A DNA stretch of 64,000 nt from Branchiostoma floridae. Lineage: Eukaryota; Chordata; Leptocardii; Amphioxiformes; Branchiostomatidae. The DNA is taken from NCBI RefSeq assembly GCF_000003815.2, contig NC_049989.1:18008684-18072683 (forward strand), written 5' to 3'. The notes below the pieces were generated by a model. That model worked only from the letters and a program-made list of their open reading frames with translations. It was not told the origin of the DNA and searched no databases. This document shows, in pieces, positions 13,501 through 23,183 of this stretch. Positions within the stretch are counted from its first letter, which is position 1; every line of letters starts with the position of its first letter. Both the position numbers and the translations under genes were made by a program.

Positions 13501-15435
13501 GATAAATGAATCTTAGATATTAAAAAATCTTTTAAAAGATTATTGAAAGGATTATTTTCATAGTTTTGTGTATGGGGACTGGTCTTACAAGAAAACACAT
13601 TTGTCAATATTATGCTTTGAAGCTCTTAAACTAATATCAAACATTATAGCTCTAAACTCTTCAGGAAAGTAAACAAAGACAATGAAGCTTTATACTCAAA
13701 ACCTGATTGTCCCCTGTTTCTGCAGTATCAGCGTGACCCTCAGCAAGCAGAAGCAGCAACAGAAGGTGAAGCTACAGAAGATCAGTAACGTGATGAAGGC
13801 CTTCGCTCTCACCAACGTACTCATGATCTTCTTTGGTGTCACTGTCCTCATCCCAAGTCTGGAGCTGCAGGTGAGAAGATGTGCAACCTACTGTCAGTCT
13901 TGAAAAAAAGTGGAAGTGATCTCAATCAGTGTAGTCACTGAAGGGCTACTCTACCACTGCTTGTAAAAGAGACAGACACTCTTTGATATCATACATAATG
14001 TGTCAATACTAGCCTGCATACCAGACCAATTTCCAAATTATCCATGGTGTGGACCGACCTTAAAACTATCTATCATGTCCACACCATAGATATTTTTGAT
14101 AGTGGGCTTGGGTCTGGTATCCAGGCTATATCAACATGTTGTGTAGATTTAAGTATGCTGTTTGAACAAACAGTGAAAAGAAAACTGCTGCAAGGATTTC
14201 AGAGTGTTTGATGGCTGATGTCATTTTGAACTGAAGGAAAACAGTAATTGATGTATTTTGTGTTTTCTTCTCGCAGATCCTGACGTTCTTGCTTCACACA
14301 CTGATCAGAGGGTTCATCCATTCAACAGTCGGTGCCATGTATGCCACTATGTAAGTTTCCACTCCATGTGTAAACTTATTACTAGATTGTAAGAATCCGT
14401 AACAAAACATACTGATACTAAATTCACATGTGCTGCATTAAAACAAGGAAATACTTATTTTTGCACTGCACGCACACACTAATTTAAAGGTCAAATTGTT
14501 TGTAAGACTAAATTAGCGTACTTTATATTAGGGACAAACATGTTCGATAAAATGTACCAAAAGATGTAGGAAAATGCCCTGGAATGACACCTAGACGTTG
14601 CATAATGCAAAAAATTGACTCTCCAGTTTTTAGTCTCTCTCTATTACTGATAAAATTGTGTTGTTTTTCCCTCAGGTATCACCACACCCACTTTGGCACG
14701 CTGACAGGGTTGCAGTCGCTGATCTCTGCAGTGTTCGCCTGCCTACAGTACCCCATCTTCACCATTATCAATGGGCCGCTCAACGAGGACCCCTTCTGGG
14801 TACGTGGATTATTACAACTGTACAATGCGAGCAATCGCTTTTGTTTATATCCAGGGTATTTGACGGCTGGCGACTATCAGGACATCAGTGGACTGGATTA
14901 AAAATGGATATGTAAATTAGCAGATCAAAACACCTGCTTTTTGCCCACCTCTGTGTCACCGTGACATCATTGCAATCACTCATATGGGGGACACCAAAAG
15001 TTATAGCTCCAAATATCTTATCATTGACGCAAGCATAAGATTCTGCCTACATGGCAACTTGTCTTCCTATCTGCCATTCAAAAGATGAATAAAAGTGGAC
15101 GGAGAGTAAGTGGTATACATTTGAGCCCCCTAGCAGCTTTTTTTTTAAATTGTAGGTGCTTATTTTGAAGGAGACTTTGAAGGAAAGAATAACTCATGAA
15201 CCTACTTTTCTCCCCACTCCAGATGAATGTTGGCTTGCTGGTTCTCACGTTCTTCAACTTCGGTCTGCCAGCCTACCTCTTCCTCTACGTGAAGAGACTA
15301 CGAGCCGAGCCAGAGGTGGGCAAACCAAAGACGTCGGTTGTATCGGTCGACCTGCCAAAGAACATGAGCTCGAAAGCCCTGATAACGACGATAAAGGAAG
15401 AAGAACTCGACAACGACGACGTGTTCATGGCCTAA
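7540..15435 (+). CDS. SLC43A1/A2-like: SLC43A1/A2-type (LAT3/LAT4-like) amino-acid transporter, 5'-incomplete
   Basis: Ten exons join in frame: 7540-7794, 8129-8301, 8646-8791, 9174-9322, 10389-10535, 12966-13137, 13726-13870, 14277-14350, 14676-14799 and 15223-15435 (stop TAA). All have AG/GT borders and matching phases, giving 532 codons. The protein is a major facilitator with many hydrophobic helices; the loop '[10 protein letters not shown]' is the MFS motif A between helices 2 and 3. Fragments such as '[18 protein letters not shown]' and '[20 protein letters not shown]' resemble, from memory, human LAT3/LAT4 rather than SLC43A3. Family members carry out sodium-independent facilitated diffusion of large neutral amino acids at the plasma membrane; the substrate here is inferred. 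The exon encoding helix 1 and the first extracellular loop is missing and probably lies upstream of the window. The cytosolic tail is acidic. The last exons run toward the heat shock gene. The 3' border of the 12966-13137 exon has been duplicated downstream. Confidence 0.88.
8808..8960. repeat. MITE fragment related to the element at 41974
   Basis: The sequence 'actagttcacctttatccgc' followed by a 'taacctatatccg' block matches the left end of the complete palindromic element at 41974-42157. An internal palindrome is also visible ('gtggtttcaaa' / 'tttgaaaccac'). The right end is degenerate. It lies in an SLC43 intron. Confidence 0.6.
10056..10259. repeat. MITE with 'tagcctgg' terminal inverted repeats
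   Basis: The left end (tagcctggatgccaaactgt, then ttccagggcctacacag) is complementary to the right end, which finishes 'cccaggcta' at 10259. The terminal repeats are about 40 bp. A decayed relative lies at 45115-45274. It is inserted about 130 bp upstream of the exon at 10389. Confidence 0.7.
11927..11962. repeat. Small perfect hairpin
   Basis: 'caaggacgtta' and 'taacgtccttg' face each other around a short AT-rich loop in the intron. Isolated, with no associated coding feature. Confidence 0.6.
12066..12205. repeat. Palindromic element of the 'ctccaagcagat' family
   Basis: The ends 'ctccaagcagat' and 'atctgcttgggg' are complementary at 11 of 12 positions. An inner palindrome (aatggtatccaattg / caattggataccatt) is nested inside. 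The same termini flank the larger element at 60135-60437. Intronic. Confidence 0.6.
12599..12616. repeat. Poly-A tract
   Basis: A run of A residues in the SLC43 intron; it may be the tail of a retroposed sequence, but none can be recognised. Confidence 0.6.
13104..13420 (+). repeat. Tandem duplicates of an exon end and its splice donor
   Basis: The end of the exon closing at 13137 (..gggaagggcagcacctccag.. then gaaaaaag|gtaat) recurs at 13227-13279 with the potential donor after 13273. A third, shorter copy starts near 13327 (gcgaaaaaaggtcattgtga). Shared intronic text such as 'catgtc.a.c.ctccaatgc' shows that the duplication included intron sequence. The second donor is 136 nt downstream and a TAA lies immediately after the first donor, so using it would truncate the protein. 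Confidence 0.8.
14010..14128. repeat. Palindromic MITE, 'tagcctg.ataccagacc' type
   Basis: The left end 'tagcctgcataccagacc' pairs with 'gggtctggtatccaggcta' at the right end, and a central 'ggtgtgga' / 'tccacacc' palindrome adds stem. Intronic, 119 bp. Confidence 0.75.
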
Positions 15436-17480
15436 AGGAGTCGTGTAAGGACAGAAGTCATTCTCTTCTAACCACAAGTTTGAAGGGTGACAATTAGAAT
15501 TCATTTCAAGTAGTGTCGCAGCGTCTTGTACAAAGTTGAAGAGCCGAGAGCAAACAGAACACAAACCTAGGCAAGCCATGCTGGTTATGGTGTAATGTTT
15601 AAGGTGTTCAGACAGAAGTGTGAAAAATTTACCACTAGAAGGATGGTAAGGAAAAGACTATGTGTAATACAATGTATTCCTTCACAGTTTTAAAAAGCCA
15701 GTTTGATTTTTAACCAGGTGGAACCAAGTTTTGCCATCTGGAAGATGCTAGGAACAGCTCTTAATTGTGAATTATACGACTTCTGGTGTTGTTGATTTGT
15801 ATTTGTTGTCAAGAAAGGGTAACCACTTCACCACGAGGATTAGTAGAGCAAGACGTAGTTGTTGTTATACGGTGCTGTTGAGACGCAATGAACAAAGCCC
15901 AATGTGCAATACCATCTTTAGTTATTGCTGGATACATGTACAAACATTTCTTTCGAGTATCATATATTGGTGGGGGTCTGGGGGAATAGCCTAAGTTTGT
16001 TACTGCTCTCACAGAGTGCATTGTTTTGACACCTGGTACAGTGTAACATAGTCTTTCGTTGGAAGATGGATTGTGCACTTACTGTAGGCCATTATCACAA
16101 ATATGTATATTTAACAAAGTCACTTGTTGAGATGCCAGTGTATGCAGTTAAGTGATTTGAGCTTCTGTTTAGATACTGCTGTATATGAAGTTTTGTTTGG
16201 TATGTTTGTATATTCAGGCATTGTCCAGTATCTAATTCTAAGACAAGACTCTGATTTCTAAAGACAATTAGTCAAGAAACCTGAAATTCATAAGAAGTCA
16301 ACCTGTTGTTTCATAAGAATGAGATTCTGGAGGCAAATTTGATACCAAAGCCTTTCTTTTTGTGTCAGATATCTACATACTTCTTAACCAGAAGGGTTTT
16401 TAAGATATGAAAGAATCCAAAGAATTTGATGGTCAGATTTTATCCAAACCAAAGGGATGGTAAAGTTATAGGTTTCATAGTTTTTTTTTACTGTATGATA
16501 GATAGGAACATAAGAAACAAGAAAAAGGAAGTGGTATAACTTGATGTTGGTAAAGTTCTCACCTACATGTAACTTAAATAGAAGACTTGTTCTGTTTCAT
16601 CATTGTCTAACAGTGGAAGGTGTACGTGTTGACATCTTAAACTTAATGTTGTATCGTTAAATCTTTTCCTAAGATAGTAAGTTTTCTTTGTTTCTAAAAA
16701 AAGTCTATATTTGGAAAAAGAACAAAAATATATACTATTACTCTATTGATTGCTATGTGTCTGTACAAAATGATATTTATGATGCTGGCTTGTTTTAAAA
16801 AAAAGGGTGAAAGAAGTTTTTATGCCAAACCACTGTTGTAACAAAGTTACTTGGGGTATAGTTACTGGTATAATTACAAATGTGGTGTTGTGTATTATCT
16901 CACCTGTTAAACATGTATCTTATAGGACTGTGTCAAATTGGAAAAAGGCATTCAAAAAATGACGTGAATATGCACCAACCAGTTCCAATTTGTCTCCAGA
17001 AATTACATTTTATGTCTTTAAAGTAAAATGAATTGGGAATGGACCAAAAGTGGTGTAAAATGAGGAACATCCTGTAAATCTCTTTTTAATGAGGTTTTAA
17101 TCATTGTGCATTGGTTTCATATTCAGAGACGACACTGCAAATTATCGTGAATCAAACCTATGAATATGGCATGGCCATTTCGATTCAAAGGACATCACAT
17201 GCAGATGCAAAAATAACGAAAATTGGCAAATTTTGCTAGAAAATTGTACAAACTTTGTGAATTCTCGTCAATTTTTCCTTTCAACTTTCTAGCACAGTTT
17301 AACACAGTCCAGTAAGATACCAGCTTTATCAGAGCAGTGGAAGAGGCAATATTTATGGAGCTGACAGATCCAGCCTGAGCACCCGGCTAACGATAACATC
17401 AATGTTGATCATTGACCAATGAGGGGAGGACGCCAACCTCCCAGTACTGTTGTATTGTAAGTTTTCTGATTCTGAATAAA
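15436..17480 (+). other. Probable 3'UTR of the LAT3/4-like gene
   Basis: About 2 kb of AT-rich sequence without coding character follows the stop codon. It ends at a canonical AATAAA (17475-17480) followed by a GT-rich stretch (tttgtgtggagtgttttgtgg), the usual arrangement of a polyadenylation site. No other strong candidate lies in between. The length is inferred; an earlier cleavage site cannot be excluded. Confidence 0.5.
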
Positions 17481-17654
17481 TGGTTATAACAGAATTCGTT
17501 TGTGTGGAGTGTTTTGTGGAGTGTTTCAAAACTGTTGTCATGTAGCTAATTTTAAAACAATGTCTTTCTACATATATACAAATATGCACGAGTTACGTCG
17601 AATGCTTTTCTCCTTAATGCCGTAAGTATGATAGTATAAACTTATTACAAATAA

Positions 17655-17660
17655 TTTATT
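17655..17660 (-). terminator. Candidate polyadenylation signal of the minus-strand locus
   Basis: The plus-strand TTTATT reads AATAAA on the minus strand. It lies about 175 bp from the plus-strand signal at 17475, consistent with convergent ends of the SLC43 gene and a minus-strand transcript. The hexamer alone is weak evidence. Confidence 0.25.
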
Positions 17661-17719
17661 ACATATAACTTATTTCAAAAACACATCAGTGACTTTAAAT
17701 GGACTTACAGCTTACAGTA

Positions 17720-17850
17720 CTTGACTTGTAGTGATGTCACCCAGTCAACAGACTAGCCTTTCTTGTGCTTCATGCAACATGGTCGGTCGGGACGAACGCA
17801 TCATTTGCCTTACACTGACCGCTGCAAGAAACAAAGGCATAACCGTTAAC
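17720..17850 (-). pseudogene. Exon-like module 3 of a triplicated family, frame broken
   Basis: On the minus strand a 'ttgtttcttgcag' acceptor precedes sequence homologous to the modules near 20560-20647 and 20882-20977. The shared core is 'gatgcgt.cgt.c....ccgacc' and the shared end is 'ctgttgact.ggtgacatcac'. In the frame used by the other two copies a TAA comes at the fourth codon, so this copy is decayed or non-coding. Confidence 0.4.
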
Positions 17851-18689
17851 GGTTGTTCAGTGCCAAGGGGCAATATGGCTTGCAATTGCGACCGTACAGT
17901 GTTTCCAACGTCACTATTTACGGCATGAAATGATATGTACAAAACATGTACAGTGGTTGCCTCGGAGAAGCTGAAAATGTTGAATACTTATTATACTTAA
18001 TGTTATATAAACTATTGAAACTATATAATATATTGATTGATATTGTATATAATAGCATTAACGTATTTATGACTTAAAATGATATCTTTATTTGCATGTT
18101 CTTATTTGATAGTACAACATGGGATACGAAAGACTAGATACTATTACAGGTTGTGTTACAAGGGAACAGTTGAATAGACCATACATCTGGAGCTAAGCTA
18201 TCACTATAGCTATTGTCTACACGTCATCTTAAAATAAGTGTACGTAAATGCAACTGTAGTTGGGATAACATTACGGAAAGAACTAAAATCTGGTTACTGT
18301 CTAGCTCACACCTGTATACACTACATGTAGCTACATGTATATAGTATATATAGTATATACATTTGCAACCAAGGCTGACGACTACAAACAAATCACTGGT
18401 GCTATCTATTCTGACTGAACGAGCTTTTTGTCCATTTTAATGTACAACAAAGTTCACATTCAAGTACATTAGGCACTAGGTATCGTACAAGTTGTAAAGA
18501 TAGACTGATTTCATCAGTATATGCCTGTCCAATTTACATCCTAACAAATTCCAATATATCAGTACAATTGTCAAAATCGTTTCATCACCCTAGCTTACAC
18601 TTCAACTTCATCTTATTATTTCCAAGAAGTACCCAAACAGTAAAGATCAACTTTATTACAACGTTTATTACCTGGGCGATATATTATAT

Positions 18690-20020
18690 CAAAGCTGTGC
18701 AGCCATATTCAGCGAAAAAGACCTTGGCTCTCAATGGCACTTTTATTCAAGTATTTTGCTGCCATTCTAGGACAATGTGGCCACTATTGTACAAGAATGA
18801 AGCGAAACACAAGAAATGAAGGCAGAGTGAGAGCAAAAGGCTTTTATTCACTGCTTATAATGTAAAGGATTGGACACGAAACAAGCATTCATTTATTTTC
18901 AGTTACAGTGAAACAAAGTTCTCCGCCTGCGAACAATCGTAGATACTGTCAGAACAAGAAAACAGTTCACTGCCGTCTCTACACACAATACTTGAATCAG
19001 GTACATGGAGTAATTCGAGCTCGAAGTAACGTTTTTCTTAACAACTATACAACATTTAGATACAAGCAGGAAAGATTACTGCTTATTATACGACTATGAT
19101 CGGGATGAAAATTAGCCTCTATGGGCGGCACAAGGAGCCACTAATATATTCAAGTATATCAGCAAATTACAACGTTCTGAACACACCACATAGATAGGAA
19201 ATCAGTAAATATAGTAAAATACTACAAAAAATAGTAAAATACTACAAAACTTCATTGCTAAAAGTACAGAACTGTCGATTACTAGTAAAGCTTACACAAG
19301 TATATAAAAAGCAAATTTGAGAAGAAAGACCTTTACTCTCAAAGCTCATGTATTCACATGATTTGCCTCCATTGTCGGACAAAAGTGGCGAACAATCCAG
19401 GATCAGCAAATGTTGACATCGTCAGTGCATTGGTGGAGGCAACCTGAAGCCCTCCGTACTTGGAAGTCCCGCGGAAAGTTATTTTGCTGCTGTAAGAAGG
19501 CCAAGACGATTGTTCTGAGTGTTGGTGTATTGATATGTTACTGTGCTTCGTGATGTTAATGTGCAAAGTACCAGTGCTAGATGTTGATGTGAAGTATCAG
19601 TGAATACTATGTGTGTGTGCGCGCGCGCGTGTGTGTGTTAGTACGCGATATTAAGTGTCAGAACTCAGAAAGTAAGCCTAAGCCTTCAGCAGCCAACTTT
19701 CCACAGGACTTCAAGTACAAAAGACCCCAAGCTACCTCAAAACCAAATACACCGGCAATCATCAACATTTGCTAAATTCTAAACCGTTGACCGCTCTTGT
19801 ACAAGAACGGAAGCAAAATATGTGAAACAAAAACGGCTTAAAGTGAGAGCAAAAGTCTTCACTAACATGCGAAGCGTGGAAACGGCAAATTTACAGCCAA
19901 CCACCGAGAGTCCTGTACTGAATAGCTTGATACATTTTGGAAAAAGAAAGATGCTAACAAAAGTCTGCTGAAAGAAGGTCTGCATCATAATTATAAAGTG
20001 TGGTCCGGTTCAGATAAAAT
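18690..20020. repeat. Approximately 1-kb-spaced degenerate duplications
   Basis: 'tgtacaagaa.g.agc.aaa' with 'gtgagagcaaaag' recurs at 18788-18845 and 19797-19855. 'ccattctaggacaatgtgg' at 18760 pairs with 'ccattgtcggacaaaagtgg' at 19369. With the exon-like modules this indicates stepwise internal duplication of the 17.7-21 kb region. A (GT/GC)n tract sits at 19612-19640. Confidence 0.45.
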
Positions 20021-20159
20021 TTACTGATACACTGAATTCAAAATAACTAACTTACGTATTACGCTGAAATCAACGAAGAAACTACTCATGACGTGTTGTA
20101 TATGACGGCTTTCTCTACGAAACGTCTGTCCATGCTGTACATCACGAAAATACAATTAT

Positions 20160-20394
20160 CACTTGAGACTTCTACCGGGTCCTCTGGCAGGGCACCGACT
20201 GTTCTCGTATGGAGATGGCGTTCTTCTAGGCACTGGACAGCCCCTGGAGAAGTCCGCCATGAACGTTGAAGTATTTGTTGGGATCCTCAGTGCTCGATGA
20301 CGATGAAGTCAGCAACAAGAACCGGTGCCCGTAACTGGTGTCTTGATCGTACGTGGAAGCTGCTGAGTGATGTCTTCTTCCAGCTTCTTGTCAC
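20160..20394 (-). other. GC-rich exon-like block, function unknown
   Basis: In an AT-rich neighbourhood this stretch is GC-richer. On the minus strand a good acceptor (tgattttactttattgtag) precedes position 20394. One minus-strand frame stays open for 27 codons with codon use like that of real exons and ends in two cysteines before TGA. It could be an exon of the candidate locus ending at 17.65 kb. I do not recognise it. Confidence 0.25.
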
Positions 20395-20543
20395 TACAAT
20401 AAAGTAAAATCACAGGCAATGAGAACGAGAGTGTCAGGCTTCATCCTAAAATATTTGTTCTGATCATATTAACTTGGCGAAACGTGTTAATTGTCAGCGC
20501 CGAATTAAAATACGTTGAAGCCAATGAAGAAGAAGCTACTCAC

Positions 20544-20647
20544 AGTATTGGTGATGTCACCTAGTCAACAGTCGCCGAGTCTTCCACTATTTGTCGTGCA
20601 TACGACAGGGCAGGTAGGTACGCACGCATCACCTTCCTCACGAAACG
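20544..20647 (-). CDS. Exon-like module 2 of the minus-strand candidate locus
   Basis: After the acceptor 'ctttgttttttacag' the module encodes, in phase 0, RFVRKVMRAYLPALSYARQI and eight more residues, then TAG. A donor-like GTGAGT follows about 15 nt after the stop. It aligns with the module at 20882-20977 (MR.Y.PAL.YA). The conserved peptide pattern suggests coding, but the protein is not recognised, and the stop-before-donor arrangement also fits a non-coding RNA exon. Confidence 0.3.
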
Positions 20648-20881
20648 CTGTAAAAAACAAAGGTCTGTCAATGGCACGTCACATGAAATAGCATTGAGAC
20701 AGTCGTCTAAAGTCTTGTTGTTAAAGCTTCGTCCTCGACAGACAACAAAGACATTAAAAGACGGCCCGGCTATTACGCCTTTTTTGTTGAAAGCTTTGTC
20801 CAAATGATGTTATAACTAAGTGTAAAAAGAACTAGCGAAAGGTTGGAGCAGGTTGCATAGGGTCGACTCACCGAGGTGACT

Positions 20882-21508
20882 TTACTCAGTCAACAGTCGA
20901 GAGTCTCTGAATTGTTGTTCTTCGGATACTGCATAGAACAGGGCCGGTCGGTATGGACGCATCTTCTTCGCCCACCGCTGCAATTAAGAAACAAAGGCTT
21001 AAAGTCAACGATTGTTCAATGGCAATTGGAAATGGCTTTACAATGACACCAACATCACTACCTCATAGAAAGAAGGTACACGAAGAAACATGTACAGGGG
21101 CGGCCTCGGGCCAGAAGCGCATATGATAAGCGGAACACAAGTGCGGGAAAAAAGGCCTTGGATAAAATTCATTTTGAGACGGAAAAGCCTTGACGGAAGG
21201 ATAGAAAGTAAAGTAGCAAAGAAAAATAAAATGCCCATTCTTTCAATGAACCAAATTTTCTCAAGTAAACCGCTTTTGCGACTTGAAGCAAAGACGTCTT
21301 GAATCACATGTTCCATTCCCCACATGGCTGTCTGTCTCACCTTGTGGAACACCGCAGGTCTCCTCGTAGAACGAGCCAGAAAGTTGTCATGGCTCCTCGG
21401 GTAGCAAGACAGTTTGGCGATGCTCTGGAGGTTGTCGTGGTCGTGGACGGGACGGTAACTCAAAGAACTTCTTCCCAGGCCCTTGAATCTCTTCCCGACG
21501 CCACACAT
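20882..21508 (-). CDS. Candidate novel two-exon gene, about 88 residues
   Basis: Exon A (21508 down to 21341) starts with ATG (G at -3, in-frame TAA just upstream) and runs 56 codons with marked C/G third positions to 'CACAAG|gtgaga'. Exon B (20977 down to 20882) begins after 'cttaattgcag' in the matching phase, encodes RWAKKMRPYRPALFYA plus an acidic/glutamine tail, and ends in TAA. The product would be small and basic, without a signal peptide or membrane segment. No family is recognised. Upstream lies a cluster of seven CCAAT boxes. Two paralogous second exons (20544-20647, 17720-17850) suggest alternative or decayed 3' ends. Codon bias, splice sites and phase agreement support it; without homology it remains a hypothesis. 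Confidence 0.35.
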
Positions 21509-21672
21509 TTCGGCTTACGGCGCGCTGCCGACATGTCCGTGAGAAAAAACGGAGTACGGTCTTTACAGGTTGGTTGAGCGACCGTGAATGACAGAACAAT
21601 AGACTGGCATCAGCTAAAGGTGTGCCCGTACCACAGGTGCAAAATTTGCCACCTGAAACCTGCTGGTCTCCC

Positions 21673-21879
21673 ATTGGTCCATTTTGAAAATCTTGGCCCG
21701 TCATTGGTCTGAAAAATGCAGCCTTCACGATTGGTTGGCTGTCCTAATTGTATCTAAGCATTTACTAGTTTTCGATTGGTCCATCGGGAACAGAGTCCTG
21801 GCGTGTCATTGGTCAAAAGAATGCACTTCAGAACCGTCCACGATTGGTTATCAACCTAATCCCTGCAAGTTTTGATTGG
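21673..21879 (-). promoter_or_regulatory. Seven same-orientation CCAAT boxes
   Basis: ATTGG occurs on the plus strand (CCAAT on the minus strand) at 21673, 21703, 21730, 21775, 21808, 21843 and 21875, mostly 27-35 bp apart. All face the minus-strand candidate gene starting at 21508. NF-Y binds CCAAT, and multiple boxes about 30 bp apart are known from cell-cycle and histone-type promoters. No TATA box is seen toward 21508. Confidence 0.6.
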
Positions 21880-21923
21880 TCAAGGAAAATGATCTGATAT
21901 GGGGGCCTATTTGGAGGAATCCC

Positions 21924-21982
21924 GACAGGACTTATCGAAAAGACATACTATAATTCCGTGTGTCTTTTCGATAAGTCCTGTC
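21924..21982. repeat. Perfect 22-bp inverted repeat
   Basis: Arm 21924-21945 (gacaggacttatcgaaaaga, then ca) is the exact reverse complement of 21961-21982, with a 15-bp loop. It lies just beyond the CCAAT cluster. Confidence 0.85.
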
Positions 21983-22040
21983 TCATCTTAGCAAATAAGG
22001 CTATTTTAGCACTTGCTCATAAGACCCTAGTTTGCATATA

Positions 22041-22102
22041 ATGATGTTAAACCTTATAAAATTTTCAAATGCTTTTGAAAAATTTATAAGGTTTAACATC
22101 AT
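22041..22102. repeat. 29-bp inverted repeat with 4-bp loop
   Basis: Arms 22041-22069 and 22074-22102 (atgatgttaaaccttataaa... / ...tttataaggtttaacatcat) pair almost completely around 'tgct'. This is a second tight hairpin 60 bp from the previous one, unrelated in sequence. Confidence 0.85.
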
Positions 22103-22339
22103 GTACTTTTGTGTCCAACAGACTCTTATGTTTTTCTCTTTGAACATCGCACGCACACGCGAATGTCATTGACAAAACCTAGTCAACCTATTATAAAGCC
22201 CGAAGGTCTAACTTGACCCAACAATAAAATGAAAATCGTGAAAAGCAATCGATATACTTTTGTTAATGTTATTATCATCATTTTCTTTTTTAAAAGAGAA
22301 AAATACACCTAACGTTATAACGCGTGATGTGGTCGTATA

Positions 22340-22960
22340 ATACGGCGGTGGTATTATGTACGTTTCATGCATGCAAAACAATGTTCGCGAATATTCGAAG
22401 GGGTCAGACTTGGACTTGTTTCTAATTCCAAAGTCTATAACGTTACATGACACGACTCAGTAATGACGTTTCTAGTACATTCTTGCAGCGGTCAAAGTAA
22501 CATTACCTAGGTTGAATGCTAAACAAACTAAAGTTCAACGTTATATGTTGAAGTTGAAATGTTGACGAACCGGCAACAACTTCGCGAACATTCGACAGAT
22601 TTTTCGGAACGAATTGAAATTATTTCTAAGTCGACTGAGTTTACATTAACTTCTTTGAATAAAGTGTGACTCATGAGATGTATTTCTAACACATTCCAAC
22701 ACTTGTATTGTACAAAGATCAGACAATGTTTCAGGATAAACTTGAATACGTTAATCAATAAATAAGGATGCAAGATCAGACATTCAGTTGACAAAACTTG
22801 CAACAAGTTCGCGAAAATTTGACATCGCAGAATGTTACTGGATCCAACATATTATCATTTCAGGCACGACTGAAGCTCTTGTTAAGTCTGCACATGCCTG
22901 ACCATGACTCAGTGAGTGTTTCTGGTATATTCCTGGCTGTCACGCGAGAGAGATACACTC
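22340..22960 (+). promoter_or_regulatory. Three diverged upstream repeats, each with an HSE and a TGACTCA-like site
   Basis: The pattern TTCGCGAAnnTTY appears at 22384-22396, 22581-22593 and near 22809-22821. The first two are perfect three-unit heat shock elements. After each comes a 'tgactca'-like motif (near 22453, 22669, 22909) followed by 'tttct.gtacattc'-like text. The period is about 200-240 bp. They lie upstream of the small heat shock gene and read as a duplicated enhancer module. Confidence 0.65.
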
Positions 22961-23005
22961 AATGGGCCGGGCGCATATTCTAGTACGTGCGAGGGCGCTC
23001 GGAAC

Positions 23006-23047
23006 TTCGAGAACGTTCAAAATGGGGGCGGGTCATGGGGTATAAAA
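23006..23047 (+). promoter_or_regulatory. Core promoter of the small heat shock gene: HSE, GC box, TATA box
   Basis: TTCgaGAAcgTTC (23006-23018) is a perfect HSF-binding trimer. 'gggggcggg' at 23024-23032 is a GC box, and TATAAAA sits at 23041-23047. Transcription would start near 23070, about 110 bp before the ATG. This layout is that of a classic heat-inducible promoter. Confidence 0.85.
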
Positions 23048-23183
23048 CCCGATATGGCTTGTGGCTGTCTGCTCAGACCCGGGTAAAGTTACAGCACAGT
23101 TGATCAACGGCTAGTGAAGGGAAGACGGTGCTCCATCTTTGTTGTGAAACTTTGAGACTGGGAGGCGGTTGTCGGCTTTGACG

